A stretch of 64,000 nucleotides of DNA from Ophiura sarsii (GCA_035610835.1 CM069452.1:25363121-25427120), one strand, 5' to 3'. Positions 13,026 through 25,827 are shown, numbered from the stretch's first letter. A program made the numbers and translations. The notes: a model not told the origin generated them from the letters alone.

Positions 13026-14156
13026 TTATTTATTTATTTATTATTTATTTAATCTTTCTTTATTGAGGGTAAACAGCTTCAGTGTCAAGCACTGCTTTCC
13101 AAGCAGGCCCTCATTTCACAGAGAAAAATACATAATTATTTACAATATATATACATGGAATATAACAACTATTTACATAAATACATGTATATATATATAC
13201 AGAACCATCAGATAAATTCAGCAAGGAAATGCAGAATTGTAATATACTTTAGAACACAAAATTTAAATTCCATGGATCTTTGTTTTAAATTGTTGCACTG
13301 ACATATTCTCAAGCTCGGTTCTGATTGTTGACGGCAAGTTGTTCCAGGCATATGCTGCCCTAACATGAAACGTTCTCATACCTGAGTTCGACTTAAATTT
13401 CGGTACAACCAAAGTATTACTTGTGTGATTTCTTGTTACATGACAATGGTTATTATGAACAAATTCAAACTGCATCGATAAGTATGATGGACTTACATTT
13501 CTTAAACATTTATACACAATTAGTAAAAGGTGATTATGCCATCTTTTATCAAGTTTAACCCATTGAAGTGCATCCATCAAATCATTTGTTGGTGTTCTTA
13601 TATCAGCTGAAAGTATTATCCTGGCTAAATTATTATGAAGAACCTGTAATTTTCTATGACATTCGGCAGAAAAGTTTGACCAAACTGTGCTTCCATAATC
13701 AAAGTGAGGAATAACAAGAGCATTTGATAACATTACAATAGTTTGATTTGGAAGAAAATGTTTCATACGTTTGATAATACCTGTTCTTTTAGAGACATTC
13801 TTACACATATAATCAACATGAGCTGACCAAGACAAATTGCTATCTAATTTTACGCCCAAGTATTTAAATTCATCTACCTTTTCAATGATGTTATTATTGT
13901 AGGTTAATTGTACATCTTGAAACCTCTCACGCATCTTACTACTACCAAATATCATGAATTTAGTCTTATCAACATTTAGGGTAAGCTTGTTTGCTTTGAA
14001 CCAATTAGCTACTGTGCTTAAACATGATTCTAATTGATTTTGGAGATCAACAATATTTTTAGCTTTACACATTAATGAAGTATCATCAGCATACATTACT
14101 GTCTTACATTTATCTACAGCATTTGGTAAACAATTTACAAACATGATGAAAAGTAA
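13026..14156 (-). mobile_element. CR1/Jockey-type LINE, 3' part (RT C-terminus and tail)
   Basis: The frame from 14153 to the stop at 13263 encodes the second half of a LINE reverse transcriptase. It starts at LFIMFVNCLP and carries the catalytic YADD box (MYADDTSL), the LTLNVDKTKFMIFG thumb-proximal segment and the usual C-terminal AYAWNNLPSTIR region. Downstream is a 3' UTR, and then a tail of TAAA/TTAAA-type repeats read on the minus strand at 13026-13055. Microsatellite-like tails are usual for CR1/L2-group LINEs. The coding sequence resumes at 23079-24652, and the two halves are separated by the element at 14157-23078. The start of the frame upstream of LFIM comes from that element and is not LINE protein. 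Confidence 0.9.
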
Positions 14157-14387
14157 TCGAGAAATTTCCGAAATGCAATTAAGCAAATTTCCACTTTAAC
14201 CCCTGCACTAGAGATATATTGTGGTGGCCCAGTGGCTTCCTTGCGGGCGTAAGTCCCGTGGCAGGCGCATGCGCGATAGGCCTTTCCCGTCTGGCGGCTT
14301 GGTGGCACGGCCCCATTCGCCATTACGTTTCATGCAACGCACGCAAGAGGTCGGGTTTTGACGGGCTGGTGTTGGTTTAAAAATTCC
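14157..14387. repeat. Segment A1, left end of the 8.9-kb element
   Basis: Identical by eye to A2 at 22024-22254. It begins TCGAGAAATTTCCG right after TAA and ends TTTAAAAATTCC. It contains GC-rich palindromic words such as GGCGCATGCGC. After the shared part the two copies diverge completely. Confidence 0.9.
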
Positions 14388-17300
14388 GAGATGAAAACAT
14401 TTCCAATTCGGTTCCAGCTTTTCGTCAATACCCGATATGAGTAGTCAAGCAATAAGTCCATTGGTTCAAGTGCCCGCATATCTGACTTTTTACCTCATAT
14501 GTGCCGACGAGGTATCGAAAATGGTATTTGACTGCTGTGTAAGTATTTAAACTGAGCATAATCAACTCCACCATGTTGTGGTGAGTCGCAGAGCGGTACG
14601 GGCAGGAACTAACGGCAGGATGAAAGCCTAAAATAGGTTTGAACGCGGCGGAAAAGCTGCTGGTCAATTTCAAGGTGAGAACAAATTTATGTATTTTATA
14701 TGCTAATGGTGATTTTTAGTACATCATATCACATTATTGATATCCGTTTTATTAATGTTGCATACTATTGATGGGTATGTGGATCACACGAGTGCCTTGG
14801 GCTGGGCGTTTTTTTTATTATTATTGCTTTTCCGGGAATTTTCGGTGTCAAGGCACGTCATAATTTCATATATGCTGCTGCTTGATAAACCATCGTATAT
14901 AACCATCTCGAGAAGGCTTTTTTACAGTCCATGGTATTTTACAGTATATTAGGGGTTTCAGAATGGTTTACGGGTATTTGCACATACCTACGCAAATCTC
15001 TTCCCCTATCATTTTAAAAGCGCTGTGTTATTTGTGAGTGCTTAATAAATGTTTGTATAGAATAGAATACAATAGAATCACTCGGTGTCACGATTTGGGC
15101 TATTTTTCACACATACTCTGAGCTATTGGAGCGGTGAATTGCATAATAGTATGTACACGCACACACACGTTCAGTTGGGATGGGTGTTTCGGTTGTGTTG
15201 ATATCGATTAACTCTTCGACAATACCACAAATACAGCTTCATATTAAAGTTGACTATGAATGGGCGATGTTCGGGTAGATTGGTTTTGGTAGGGTTTTGT
15301 TGTTAATCTATTCTGAGACGATTATAACTAATCGTCTCAGGTTGTAATACTCGTATGAGTAGGCTATTTTTAATATCCTACTTATCGTCTGCTTGATAAT
15401 ATATTAAGTTGGGCATTTTGACAATGTTTTTGTATCAACGATTTAGTTGTGTTTCTGAATTGCACCGCATCTTGTTAGATATCCCCAATCGATTTTCAAT
15501 ATTACCGTCGTAACTGTGATGACAAAATGTGAGGGCGGTAGGTCTTAGGCATATGATTACGTATAAACTGTGATGACAAATGTAGAGGGCGGTTTTTTGA
15601 TTACGTCATTCCATAGTCCACATGTGTTTTAATTAGTCACGGGTGGTACCATTTTTACCCCACGGGGTAACATGGGGGGAAATATGTCGGGGACCAAGGT
15701 CGTATACATGCACCAATGGCTGGTATTTCCCGTCCGGTTGCGGGACAGGCACGATCGTTCGAGGTATTTAACTTGGCATTTCGTGGGTTTTTGATGGTCG
15801 GTTTTGTGTCATTTTTCAAAAATACAACATTTCCGCGAATTCGCGGCAGGCTTTTTGAAAACCATGGGAATGTGTAAAACCCGAAATTTCATGGCGAGGA
15901 TACCACAATGGCGGTTTCTTCCGGGGCCTAAATATGGTACACGAGTTTCATTAATTGACAGCTGGGGGCGACCATTAATTATATCATGGCATATGTTCGC
16001 TCATGGCGTTAATGTTTAATGTTAGGGTCACGACTGAACTAGATCTTCTTTTGTGCATACTGGCTCTTTCATGCACTGTATAGAAAGGCAATAGACAGTA
16101 TGACAACAAATAGGCCTATGGTTTGATTTGTTTCATGTTGGGACGTCTACAAACGTAATGTCATTTCATTGTTTTTCAGGCTGGTATATTTTTAATCATA
16201 GGACTTGCTCTGGTGTTAGGACAGGGAGATGGGTCCTTAATAATTTAGACATGTTGACAACATTTTAGTTGATTTTGTGATTTTGTCGTACTCGTAGCAT
16301 ACCATTATTGCAGCGTAGGGTCAGGCCGGTATAGAAGGTTACATATAGGTGATGCATCATTGGTTTTCTTCTATACAGTCGGGTATATATAATATGATAT
16401 AAAGCAGGTTACCAACCTACGGTGTTTTGCAATATACATTATAACAACATTCTATTCAACAATATAACAACAAATATGGTTTGGTTTGTTTCATGGTTGG
16501 ACGTCAATAACCGTACTATAGTTGTCATTTCATTGTATTTCAGGCTGGTAAAATGCAACCATGCAACGGGTTCATCGCATTCAATACGTTATACCAAAGA
16601 CGTCTTGAGCCGTCACGCACCAGTTCCATTTGAGGATTACCGCACGCCCCAATAAGGTCCATTGTCTAGTACTATGGGCAATACAGTTGTTAAGTTCATG
16701 TGTGTTTAGGTTCATTGGTCATGGTTACGCGGCGATGGCGGCAATATATGTTCTTTCAGGTCATGTTTCCATTTTGGTACGCGGGGCCAAACTATGGGAC
16801 TACAATGGGACTGGGTTTTCTAGTCATTAGGGGTACGGTTATATGTCAGGTATGGCGCTATTAGGTGTCCACACACATTTTAATTTTTGTGATAATTTTA
16901 GGTACTGGATGAAATAATACTCGGAAGCATCAAGTTAGTTTTGCAAAACTTTATAGTAACTTTATTGTGCTGCTTCGGATGATATACGTATTTGCTGCAA
17001 AATACAATTGGGCCTTATAAATACATTCATGGTCACAATATGGGGTTTGGATGCTCATTATTAGCTGGCTAGATAATTATTATAGTTGGTTATATTAATA
17101 GATCATACTATTATACTCATCGTCGGGCGGCGAAGTCTCATGAGGTCCAGTTGAAACAGTACATGTATACAAGGCATTAAAGTACGAGTACAGTATATAA
17201 GGGGATACATCTGTAAGGATATAAATGTTTGAGATTTTGCTTATGCTGTTTTTCTTCTTTTCGCTTTTCAGGACATGTGACTTGGCCGCTAGCCTAGTAG

Positions 17301-20300
17301 TTGCCTCCAGGAACGTTCTGACTGTGTGTTTCATCGCCGTGTATGGCCTTGTGGGGAAACCTTTCACTCGTAACCATATGGTGAAGTAAAGACGTGACGT
17401 CGCTTCTCTGAGCCACGGCTTGCAGTGGAATTATATTGCATCATTTGCATCTTGTGGAGGCATGATTTTATACAAGGTATCTCCGTTTTCAGATTAATGT
17501 GAGAAACAAACAAGACTGAAACAATTGCCATTGTTTCATAAAGGCGGCTGGTTAATATACCGTACTGTGGCAAATGCCGAAAGATACATAATTATATACG
17601 CCTTCAGCCTGACGCCTTCTATGGTGCTGTAGGTGATTCACTCTATACATTGTAGCTTCAGACACTACGCGGTACGGCGGTACGCCAAATTGAATCAATG
17701 TTAGCACCAGTAGTGGCCATAACCAGGGTTCACAATGTAGCCCAACTTTTCAGGGTACCATTTGATGGTATTCGGCATCAGATAATTCAACGGCTTGGTA
17801 GGCATATCATTAATTGCTTATTGTGACACACAACGGTTTTTCACCTCAGTTTAATGGTGGAACAGATTGGCAGTAGCAGTGCTGGGCCCTACCAACATAG
17901 GCCTACCTACTCTGTCATATTATATCGAGTTACCCCCCCCCCCCCCCAGGGAGGGGGTGGCTTGTGTACGCAATATGATATTTCAGCTCACTTTATATTA
18001 AAATGATCATTATGTTGTGGGTTTACTATACTGCTATCTTCAACGAAGGTGAGATCATTGTTTACTTGGACAGCTTGGTTACACACAACAGGTTCGTCAC
18101 TTCAATTGATTATTGGTACGGACGCTTGTGTAAACAAGGATATTCGCTTTACTGGCAGTTATGATGCTGCTGCTCCCGAGTGTATATGCAATGGGTCTAT
18201 TACAACTTCGGCATGTAACAAAATATGATACATGGCGAATGGTGTTCCGGGATTGTGTTATCGGGCCACCGGTATATCTTGGTGGATTTGATGTTATAGC
18301 CACTTTTACGAAATAGTTTATAAGGATAAACGTTACCCGAATAGGGGGTAAGGAAACGCCAATATGTTTAGCAAATTTCATAACTTTAACAAGTTGTCAT
18401 CTGAGAAATGGCATCCGTTTTGCAGGGTTTCGATTGCTATAATGTGGACCGGAAGTAGGCAACTATTATGATGGTCACTCTACATCGTCTGAGTATGTTC
18501 AAAGTAAAGCAAGGGGTCTGAACTGGAGGTGACTGAGGACATTACCAAACACGGATATTATGGCTTCGCAAAAGTGGTAATTTATGTCATTCATCAGAAC
18601 ATGATGTCTTTATGGTAGCGATGTGTGTGGTACTGTATTATGCATAATAGACTATGGGCCGCGAGGCCAAAATGTGCTTAGTTTTTTATTTTTGTAGTCC
18701 ACCTCTGAGCAGAACATGAAATTATTACCAAAAGGTGGCAAATATATCCCTAAACACAAATTCACCTGATCCCACATCCGTAGGGCACGTTATGACCCTA
18801 GACCTCAATTTAGGGTCAAAGGTCACATGTGTCTCAATGGGAAGTCAAAAACTAAATTTAACATGGTAAAATAGTTTATTTTATTGTTGGGATAAGTGTT
18901 TTAAACAAAAAGTAAATCACAACTTCGATCGTAGATCAATAGTTTTTTGAACTGTGACCTTTTGAAAATTACAAGTTGGGCAAAATAGACAATTGTTGTC
19001 ATATTTTCGCAAAATTGGCACAAAAATGGCATGTTATCATCATTAAAATATATATGGGTCATTCCATGAAGTTGGGTACACAAAGTGTGACATGGGGGTC
19101 AACATTTGAAATTCATTTTATTAGAATTCAAGTAACATTTTCAAGTGCTATAATATGTCCCATTCCCCAAATAGTAAAAGAAATTCATGAATGTTGACCA
19201 TTTTTAATGCCACAGTACATTTTCTGTTAGAATGTCTATTTCGTTTCACATGTAACATGGACACCAAACTCAAAACTGTAATTCACCCAGTTATGCAGTA
19301 AAAAGATGATATGGGTCACTTACATATCTTATTAAACAGGTAATTTGTATCCATAAACTACTATTGAAAATTCAAAATGAAACCTGTGGACAATTTTTGT
19401 TAAATCATAACATACTTTGTAACCAATACTGTCTAAATGATGTCTTTTTTATGATGAACCTTTTTATAACAAAAACATTGTTAATTAGGCTGAATTTTAA
19501 TCCAATTTAAAGAAAACAGTCTTCAATTGTTATATCCCACACCTTGGGTCAAGTTGATATAAAAATATATGGTGGTTTGTATGTGAGATAGTGTTAATGG
19601 GCTATATTTGCCCAAGTTTCACATGTAACTGGACACCAAATTCTTTGGTGTCCAGTTACAGTGTGAAACATAAATATGTTCAGTAACATATTTATGGACA
19701 ATGACAATAGATGTTTTAGTCAGATGTTAATCTAATAATGATTTTATTGACAATGCACAACTTAAATTGTTATTCTCTAGGCAAAATATGGTTGTAAGAT
19801 GTAAAATGTGATTATACATGAACTAAGGTCTCATGTGTAACAAATGTACACGGACACCAAAATATTAAATTCCAATATATTTGGTTATATTTAATTGTGT
19901 GTATCCTCAAATGTTCTTTAATCTAACCAACATGGTATTAACTTTCTATTTTTGTTTAAAACACTACCACCTATCCATTATTTGAAAATTCTCATGCTAT
20001 TTTGGGGTAAAATTAAGGTTTCACGTGTAACGATGTCCCTCGGACACCAAAACATAATTTGCTCCATATTTCCAAAATTGAAAGTGGGATTCAAAACTTT
20101 TTGTTATGGATGTTATCTACCCATGAAAAGCATTAAGTAATAGTGATTTGGTGAAGATGGTGTTTCAAATATAGCAAGGATTCAACTATAAAAATATCAC
20201 ACTGTAACATATTTGGCGGACACCAAATTTTGTCCCATACTTTGAAATTATTATAAAAATTTGAATTTTGGAATTTCAATTCAACTTGGACTTTAATTCT

Positions 20301-21301
20301 TTTTTATGTCAAGAAGTCTTGCAAAAATAATTTGAACCAAAACCAGGTAACATCTATTATGGGTTTTATCATCAGTTCTTGGGGTTTCATAGTAACGCAA
20401 TTTTGCGGACGCCAAATGTTACATGTGAAACCTTTTTTTGGCATTCAGTTCACGATGTGCTAAGACCAAAAAATATACAAAATGTATTTAAAATATTCAT
20501 GATTAGGCTCTAAACAATTAGTCTGACCAACTAAAAGGCCAGATTAAGTGTTCAGAAAATGTCCACAGCACTTTCCATGACCTCCTTCAAAATGTCACAC
20601 AATTTTACCCAAAAACGTGATAATTTTTGCTTGTTTTTGCTCAAAATGCCTGTGAACACTTTATCCAATTCATTTAAGTTTGGTATCATTTGAAAGCTAT
20701 CTCAATACTCTACAATTACAAATCATAATAATTCAAAAACCTATACTGGTTTAACTAAAACATATAATTTCATCACTGGAAATTGCACCATTTACAAAGT
20801 GTACCCAACTTCATGGAATGACCCATATATATATATATATTGGCTCATTATGAATTGATAAACCATGTTATAATGTAGTACTGTAAGTGTCAACTGAGTG
20901 GTGAAGGTGCGGAAACAATTTCCTGGTAAAACCCAATGAATATTTATATCGGTTCTTGTCGACATCTACATAACAAATACAATAACATGTTGATATATTG
21001 CAAATATGGTAAATATTGCGGCAGTCGATACTTCCGACAATCGATAACCAGGTGTGTTTTTGATTCGGTCAGGTCACTGTTTGTCAATGATGCGGTGCAC
21101 CCGCCTCCTCCTTTGGTAACGATATTCTGTTGGTAACTGGTCCAACGCTCTTACGTTGTTAACACCAACCTAGAGCCTAAAGGGTTCCCGCCACAATACG
21201 TAGGTATGGTGCCTTCCGCTAAGGGGGAGGAGGGGGGGGGGGGGATTATGCAAGTTTTTCCCCTTTCCCCGTCTGCCAATCAAAGGGCAAAATCTTGGTT
21301 G
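14388..21301. other. Internal cargo of the 8.9-kb element, no recognised genes
   Basis: These 6.9 kb hold only short random-looking frames. Three features can be supported: a poly-C/G tract near 17935 and another near 21230, a diverged 90-base direct repeat at about 16108-16190 and 16469-16545 that ends in TTTCAGGCTGG, and a nested inverted-repeat element at 19056-20824. Some CAG ends preceded by pyrimidine runs look like splice acceptors, but no exon-like frame follows that I can defend. Confidence 0.6.
19056..20824. mobile_element. Nested TIR element with diverged internal ~190-bp repeats
   Basis: The ends are inverted copies of GGGTCATTCCATGAAGTTGG, both within TATATA flanks, which is compatible with a TA target duplication. 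Inside, a motif of the form CA(C/T)GTGTAAC followed 5-15 bases later by GGACACCAAA recurs at about 19250, 19620, 19840, 20025, 20200 and 20390, mostly 175-220 bases apart. An inverted copy of the motif lies near 19645-19665. The element encodes no transposase. It lies wholly inside the cargo of the 8.9-kb element. Confidence 0.75.
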
Positions 21302-22020
21302 GCAGTGGTATTTTTTCGACGTAAGAAATTGGAATATTAAATTGCTAATTATGAACGATGGTTCTAAATTAAATAAACTAAAGGTATCACAAATTGAACA
21401 TCTTGAAAGATTTAAGGTGGTAAATGAAAGAGGTGTTGAAAATATTGGATACTGTCAAGTATTACAGAAAATATGATTGATTAGTTTCATTAAATACATG
21501 AGTTAATTATTTTGAGCATTACAAAAGTAAATGAGTAAATGAGTCAGCGGAAAGTTACACAACCAATCTCTATATAAGTATGAGTGGTATTTTGACTCTG
21601 ATTTGGCTATATTCAATTCTGACGATTTGATTAAATTAATAACAAATGGACGCCTAAGTCATAGGCTAAGTTTTGCTTCGGCACCTCGCGTTTTCATATG
21701 ACGCTGGTGCGTAAGGGTTGGTAATTCGTGGCCACCCTGACGATCTGATAAACTTGAATTTTGATTTGACTTAGGCAGTGATTTCACTTCGGCGTCACAC
21801 GTTTGTTTATTACGTGGTCGCTTAGGGGCTAGGAATTCGCACCTGCCCCGTCGATTGTGGTAAAATGTTATTATTCCTGGGCCTTGTGCCGTGTTTGTAT
21901 GTTATGAATTGAATATCGAGTGATAGCCATTATCAATAAAAGCGATCTCTTGCATTGCATGATGATGTCTGCTAAAGATAAATCTTCTGCGTCCTGCCTG
22001 TGGTTTCTAGAGTCAGGGGG
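21302..22020. repeat. Segment B1 of the 8.9-kb element
   Basis: 719 bases, identical by eye to B2 at 22360-23078. It begins GCAGTGGTATTTTTTCGACG and ends CTAGAGTCAGGGGG, followed by TAA and then segment A2. Confidence 0.9.
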
Positions 22021-22023
22021 TAA

Positions 22024-22254
22024 TCGAGAAATTTCCGAAATGCAATTAAGCAAATTTCCACTTTAACCCCTGCACTAGAGATATATTGTGGTGGCCCAGT
22101 GGCTTCCTTGCGGGCGTAAGTCCCGTGGCAGGCGCATGCGCGATAGGCCTTTCCCGTCTGGCGGCTTGGTGGCACGGCCCCATTCGCCATTACGTTTCAT
22201 GCAACGCACGCAAGAGGTCGGGTTTTGACGGGCTGGTGTTGGTTTAAAAATTCC
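22024..22254. repeat. Segment A2 of the 8.9-kb element
   Basis: Second copy of segment A, directly after B1 and TAA. It is followed by 105 bases not shared with A1 (22255-22359), rich in CCCACCC and GAGAGAG, and then by B2. A2, spacer and B2 together form a 1055-bp unit with the same termini as the whole insertion. Confidence 0.9.
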
Positions 22255-22359
22255 CCACCCTCCCACCCTTTTGAGGGGCGAGAGAGAAAAACAGTTGGCT
22301 ATTCGTATCGATTGTTTTTAGTTGGGATGTCTCACAAACGGGACATAGAATCCCGGGTA

Positions 22360-23078
22360 GCAGTGGTATTTTTTCGACGTAAGAAATTGGAATATTAAAT
22401 TGCTAATTATGAACGATGGTTCTAAATTAAATAAACTAAAGGTATCACAAATTGAACATCTTGAAAGATTTAAGGTGGTAAATGAAAGAGGTGTTGAAAA
22501 TATTGGATACTGTCAAGTATTACAGAAAATATGATTGATTAGTTTCATTAAATACATGAGTTAATTATTTTGAGCATTACAAAAGTAAATGAGTAAATGA
22601 GTCAGCGGAAAGTTACACAACCAATCTCTATATAAGTATGAGTGGTATTTTGACTCTGATTTGGCTATATTCAATTCTGACGATTTGATTAAATTAATAA
22701 CAAATGGACGCCTAAGTCATAGGCTAAGTTTTGCTTCGGCACCTCGCGTTTTCATATGACGCTGGTGCGTAAGGGTTGGTAATTCGTGGCCACCCTGACG
22801 ATCTGATAAACTTGAATTTTGATTTGACTTAGGCAGTGATTTCACTTCGGCGTCACACGTTTGTTTATTACGTGGTCGCTTAGGGGCTAGGAATTCGCAC
22901 CTGCCCCGTCGATTGTGGTAAAATGTTATTATTCCTGGGCCTTGTGCCGTGTTTGTATGTTATGAATTGAATATCGAGTGATAGCCATTATCAATAAAAG
23001 CGATCTCTTGCATTGCATGATGATGTCTGCTAAAGATAAATCTTCTGCGTCCTGCCTGTGGTTTCTAGAGTCAGGGGG
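22360..23078. repeat. Segment B2, right end of the 8.9-kb element
   Basis: Second copy of segment B, ending in the G-run followed by TAA (23079-23081), where the LINE coding sequence resumes. Confidence 0.9.
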
Positions 23079-24652
23079 TAAAGGTCCTAATATAGAACCT
23101 TGAGGAATTCCTATGTTGATAGGTTGAAAATCAGACAAGGTTGAATTTACATTGACAGTCTGGAACCTGTTGCTTAGATATGACTTAAACCATAAAAGTT
23201 CGCTACTATCAATACCATAATTTTTAAGTTTCCTAAGAAGAATGTCATGGTTTACAGTGTCAAAGGCTTTTTTTAAGTCAATAAATATAACACCAGTAAC
23301 ATACCCATTATCCATATTTTTCAAAATATAATCTTGAACATCAAGTAAAGTTGTTGAAGTGGAATGGTTGGGTCGAAAACCAGATTGAGCATTAGATAAT
23401 AAGCCTGCGTTAGTTAAATAGACATATAGTTGATCATGAACAGCCCTTTCAATAATTTTAGAGATAATTGGCAACACTGAGATGGGTCTATAATTACCTA
23501 CATCTGTTTTATCACCAGATTTAAATATTGGTGTTACCTTAGCTTTCTTCCATTCATCAGGGAAAGTAGATTCATTCAGGGACAGGTTGCAGATATGAGA
23601 AAGGCAATTTGAAATGATGGGTCCAGCCAATTTCAACAACCTGACATTGAATTGATCTAATCCTGGTCCTGGTGATTTACTATTATTCATGTTACATATT
23701 TGTTTTAAAACAAACTCAGCTGATATTGTACTAAAATTAAACTTATTTTCCATAATACAGTTGTGACTAGAGCATACACTATTACAAGGACATTCAACAT
23801 GATTATGTTCATTAAATTTACTACCAAGTTTATTACCAATAGATGTAAAGTACTTATTAAATTCATCTGCCATAACTTTACTATTTTCTGAACATTTGCC
23901 ATCTTTGTTGGAAATTGATGTTGGTACACTTACAGTTTTGCTAGGTACAATTTTCTTAATTGTTTTCCAAAGATTTTTACTATCATGCATATTATTAACT
24001 ACAGCTTCATTACAATAGTTCTTTTTCAGGTAAAACCTCATATTGTTTACTTTATTTCTGAGTGATTTAGCTTTATTCCAATCTTCTTGATTATTTGTCT
24101 TATGTGCCTTAGCAAAATAATAGTCCCTATCTTTACTTAGTCTTATGAAGTCCCCATTCATCCATTCAGGTAGACAACCTTTAATTTTTTTCTCTTTAAA
24201 AGGTGCATGCTTATCACATGCTTCAGTGAATAGAATTTGCCATTGATGAAGTGCGTCATTAACATTATCAATAGAGCAAATTTTATCCCAATCAATATTA
24301 TTTATAGTATCAATAAAGTCAAGCTCATTGAAGTTTTTAAAACATCTAGATTTTACAATCTTTGGAGGAAGTTTAAGTTGATTACATTTTCTTACAACAT
24401 ATGTTAATGAGTGGTCACTGAGTCCCAAACTGTGTACACCACTCGATATTACAAGTTCAGGCTTAGATACAAAGATTAAATCTATTTTAGTTTTACTAGT
24501 TTCTGTTATCCTTGTATAATCTTTAATGATTTGTTTCATGTGCGAATTATTAGCCAAATGTGTTACTTTCCTTAAATTACATGTTTTTGCTTGATCTAAG
24601 TTGAAATCTCCTAAAATATACACATCTTCATATAAGTTATTACACTATTTCG
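23079..24652 (-). mobile_element. CR1/Jockey-type LINE, 5'-truncated part (endonuclease end and RT N-terminus)
   Basis: The frame begins inside the APE-type endonuclease: YILGDFN, then KIDLIFVS and LGLSDHSLTYV, which hold the conserved Asp/Asn and Ser-Asp-His residues. It runs through a linker into the reverse transcriptase fingers and palm (KVTPIFKSGDKTDVGNYRPI, GFRPNHSTSTTLLD, FIDLKKAFDTVNH with the first catalytic Asp) and stops at GIPQGSILGPL. After that the frame reads into foreign sequence (PPDSRNHRQD...). ORF1 and most of the endonuclease are missing, so the copy was truncated on insertion. The right junction carries a 19-base filler (24649-24667) copied from 25063-25081 in the flanking DNA. 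Confidence 0.9.
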
Positions 24653-25827
24653 GTATAGCCTCCGTAAGTTATTATCCGTGACATATGGCCCTCGCCAAAA
24701 ATATTTTCCTCAGGGATATAGCTACATTTTGGTATATAAAGCTGTTTGCTAACTTTAAGGATCGCATGGCGAAATGCATTTATACGCCGGAAAAACGGGC
24801 AAAAAAATGAACACATTTTGCGAACATTTGTTGTTTGTTTACAATTTTGCATCGATGCATGGTTTCCAAATAAGGTTCGCCATCCTATTAATTTGCATAT
24901 GAAGAGTGGGTTTATCTCAAATCAACAACGCTTTGTTACTGTACTTAAGGTATGGGGGAGTTGTTGAATATCATTTAAATCTCGTAAATAAAAAAAAAAT
25001 CTCATGTACAGTTTAAAATCCCACATCTGACACCAGCGTTCCAATTAAGGGGGATGTGCACCTTCGGTATAGCCTCCGTAAAACTGCCGTAACTTCTACA
25101 TTATTCATATAATCTAGATAAAAGTATACATTTTTTTCCAGGAAAGGGTTCAATGAATCCAACCATGATCATGAAATTGACCATTTTGGAGAAAATGATA
25201 AAAAACACGGTTTTTTTACCCATTTTAGGTTCTGCAAAGATAACTCAAAATATATTTTGTCAAATGTTGTCATACTAGTTTTATTATATTCCTCATACAA
25301 TTCCCTAGGAATATAATTTTTTGAATTATAGACCAAAAAGTGCTAAAAAACGTATGGAAAATTAAGTAAGTTTCCTAATTGGAATTTTCTAACGAAAATT
25401 ATTATCATGTTCTTCTGAATTTCTGATGAAACTATTCCATGATATAAAAAAATATTATAGGCCTACATTCATACATGTACAGGCTGTCCCAAAATGATTA
25501 GTACCCATCGATAATTTGTTTCATTATCAAAATCAATGAAATTAGATCCGTTGTTTTTCTATCTTATTTGCTATACTGTACCCTTTCATTAGAATTTTAG
25601 ATCATGAATATCAGACTTATTTTAATGAAGTTACACTCCATTGTGTAAGAAATGGTGATTTCAACTTTTTGGCAAAGTGCAAAAAAATGTGTTTTTAAAC
25701 AGCTTGTATGAAAGAAACTAATACATTCTCTTAAAATATAATGTAAAAGCTGAATGCAAACTGCTTATCCACAAATATAGCCCGTGTAAGTAAATGTAAT
25801 AAATATAAGAGGACCTGACGTTTCGAT

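Larger units (their letters stand above)
14157..23078. mobile_element. 8.9-kb non-coding element with A1-internal-B1-A2-B2 repeats (Helentron- or Ngaro-like)
   Basis: The element interrupts the LINE between the codons for GPL and LFI. A 231-bp segment A lies at 14157-14387 and again at 22024-22254. A 719-bp segment B lies at 21302-22020 and again at 22360-23078. Each pair looks identical by eye. The order A1, 6.9 kb, B1, TAA, A2, 105 bp, B2 is bounded by the same TAA trinucleotide at both ends and at the B1/A2 junction. Read on the minus strand, the 5' end TACCCCCTGACTCTAG resembles the complement of a subterminal CTAGTGCAGGGGTTA near the 3' end. The 3' end has a potential hairpin GAAATTT/AAATTTC. 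Such asymmetric inverted repeats, a 3' hairpin and head-to-tail copies are known for Helentrons. Split direct repeats are known for Ngaro/PAT-type tyrosine-recombinase retroelements. Neither Rep/helicase nor RT/recombinase coding is present. Confidence 0.75.
10709..25827. repeat. Tandem duplication, copy 1 (expanded by insertions)
   Basis: This copy begins with CATCACGAATGACGCAG and ends with GGACCTGACGTTTCGAT, directly followed by copy 2 starting with the same CATCACG words. With the hAT MITE, the Tc1/mariner MITE and the LINE with its nested element removed, the remainder reads almost identically to copy 2. The unit encodes nothing recognisable. It contains a mariner-like terminal segment near 25485. 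Confidence 0.9.

Noticed and set aside
14157..23078. LTR retrotransposon interpretation
   Set aside because: The terminal segments are not the same repeat at both ends (A at left, B at right), there are no TG..CA ends, and there is no gag/pol.
14154..23081. PIF/Harbinger element because of the TAA trinucleotide at both ends
   Set aside because: The termini are not inverted repeats of each other, and TAA also occurs at the internal B1/A2 junction.
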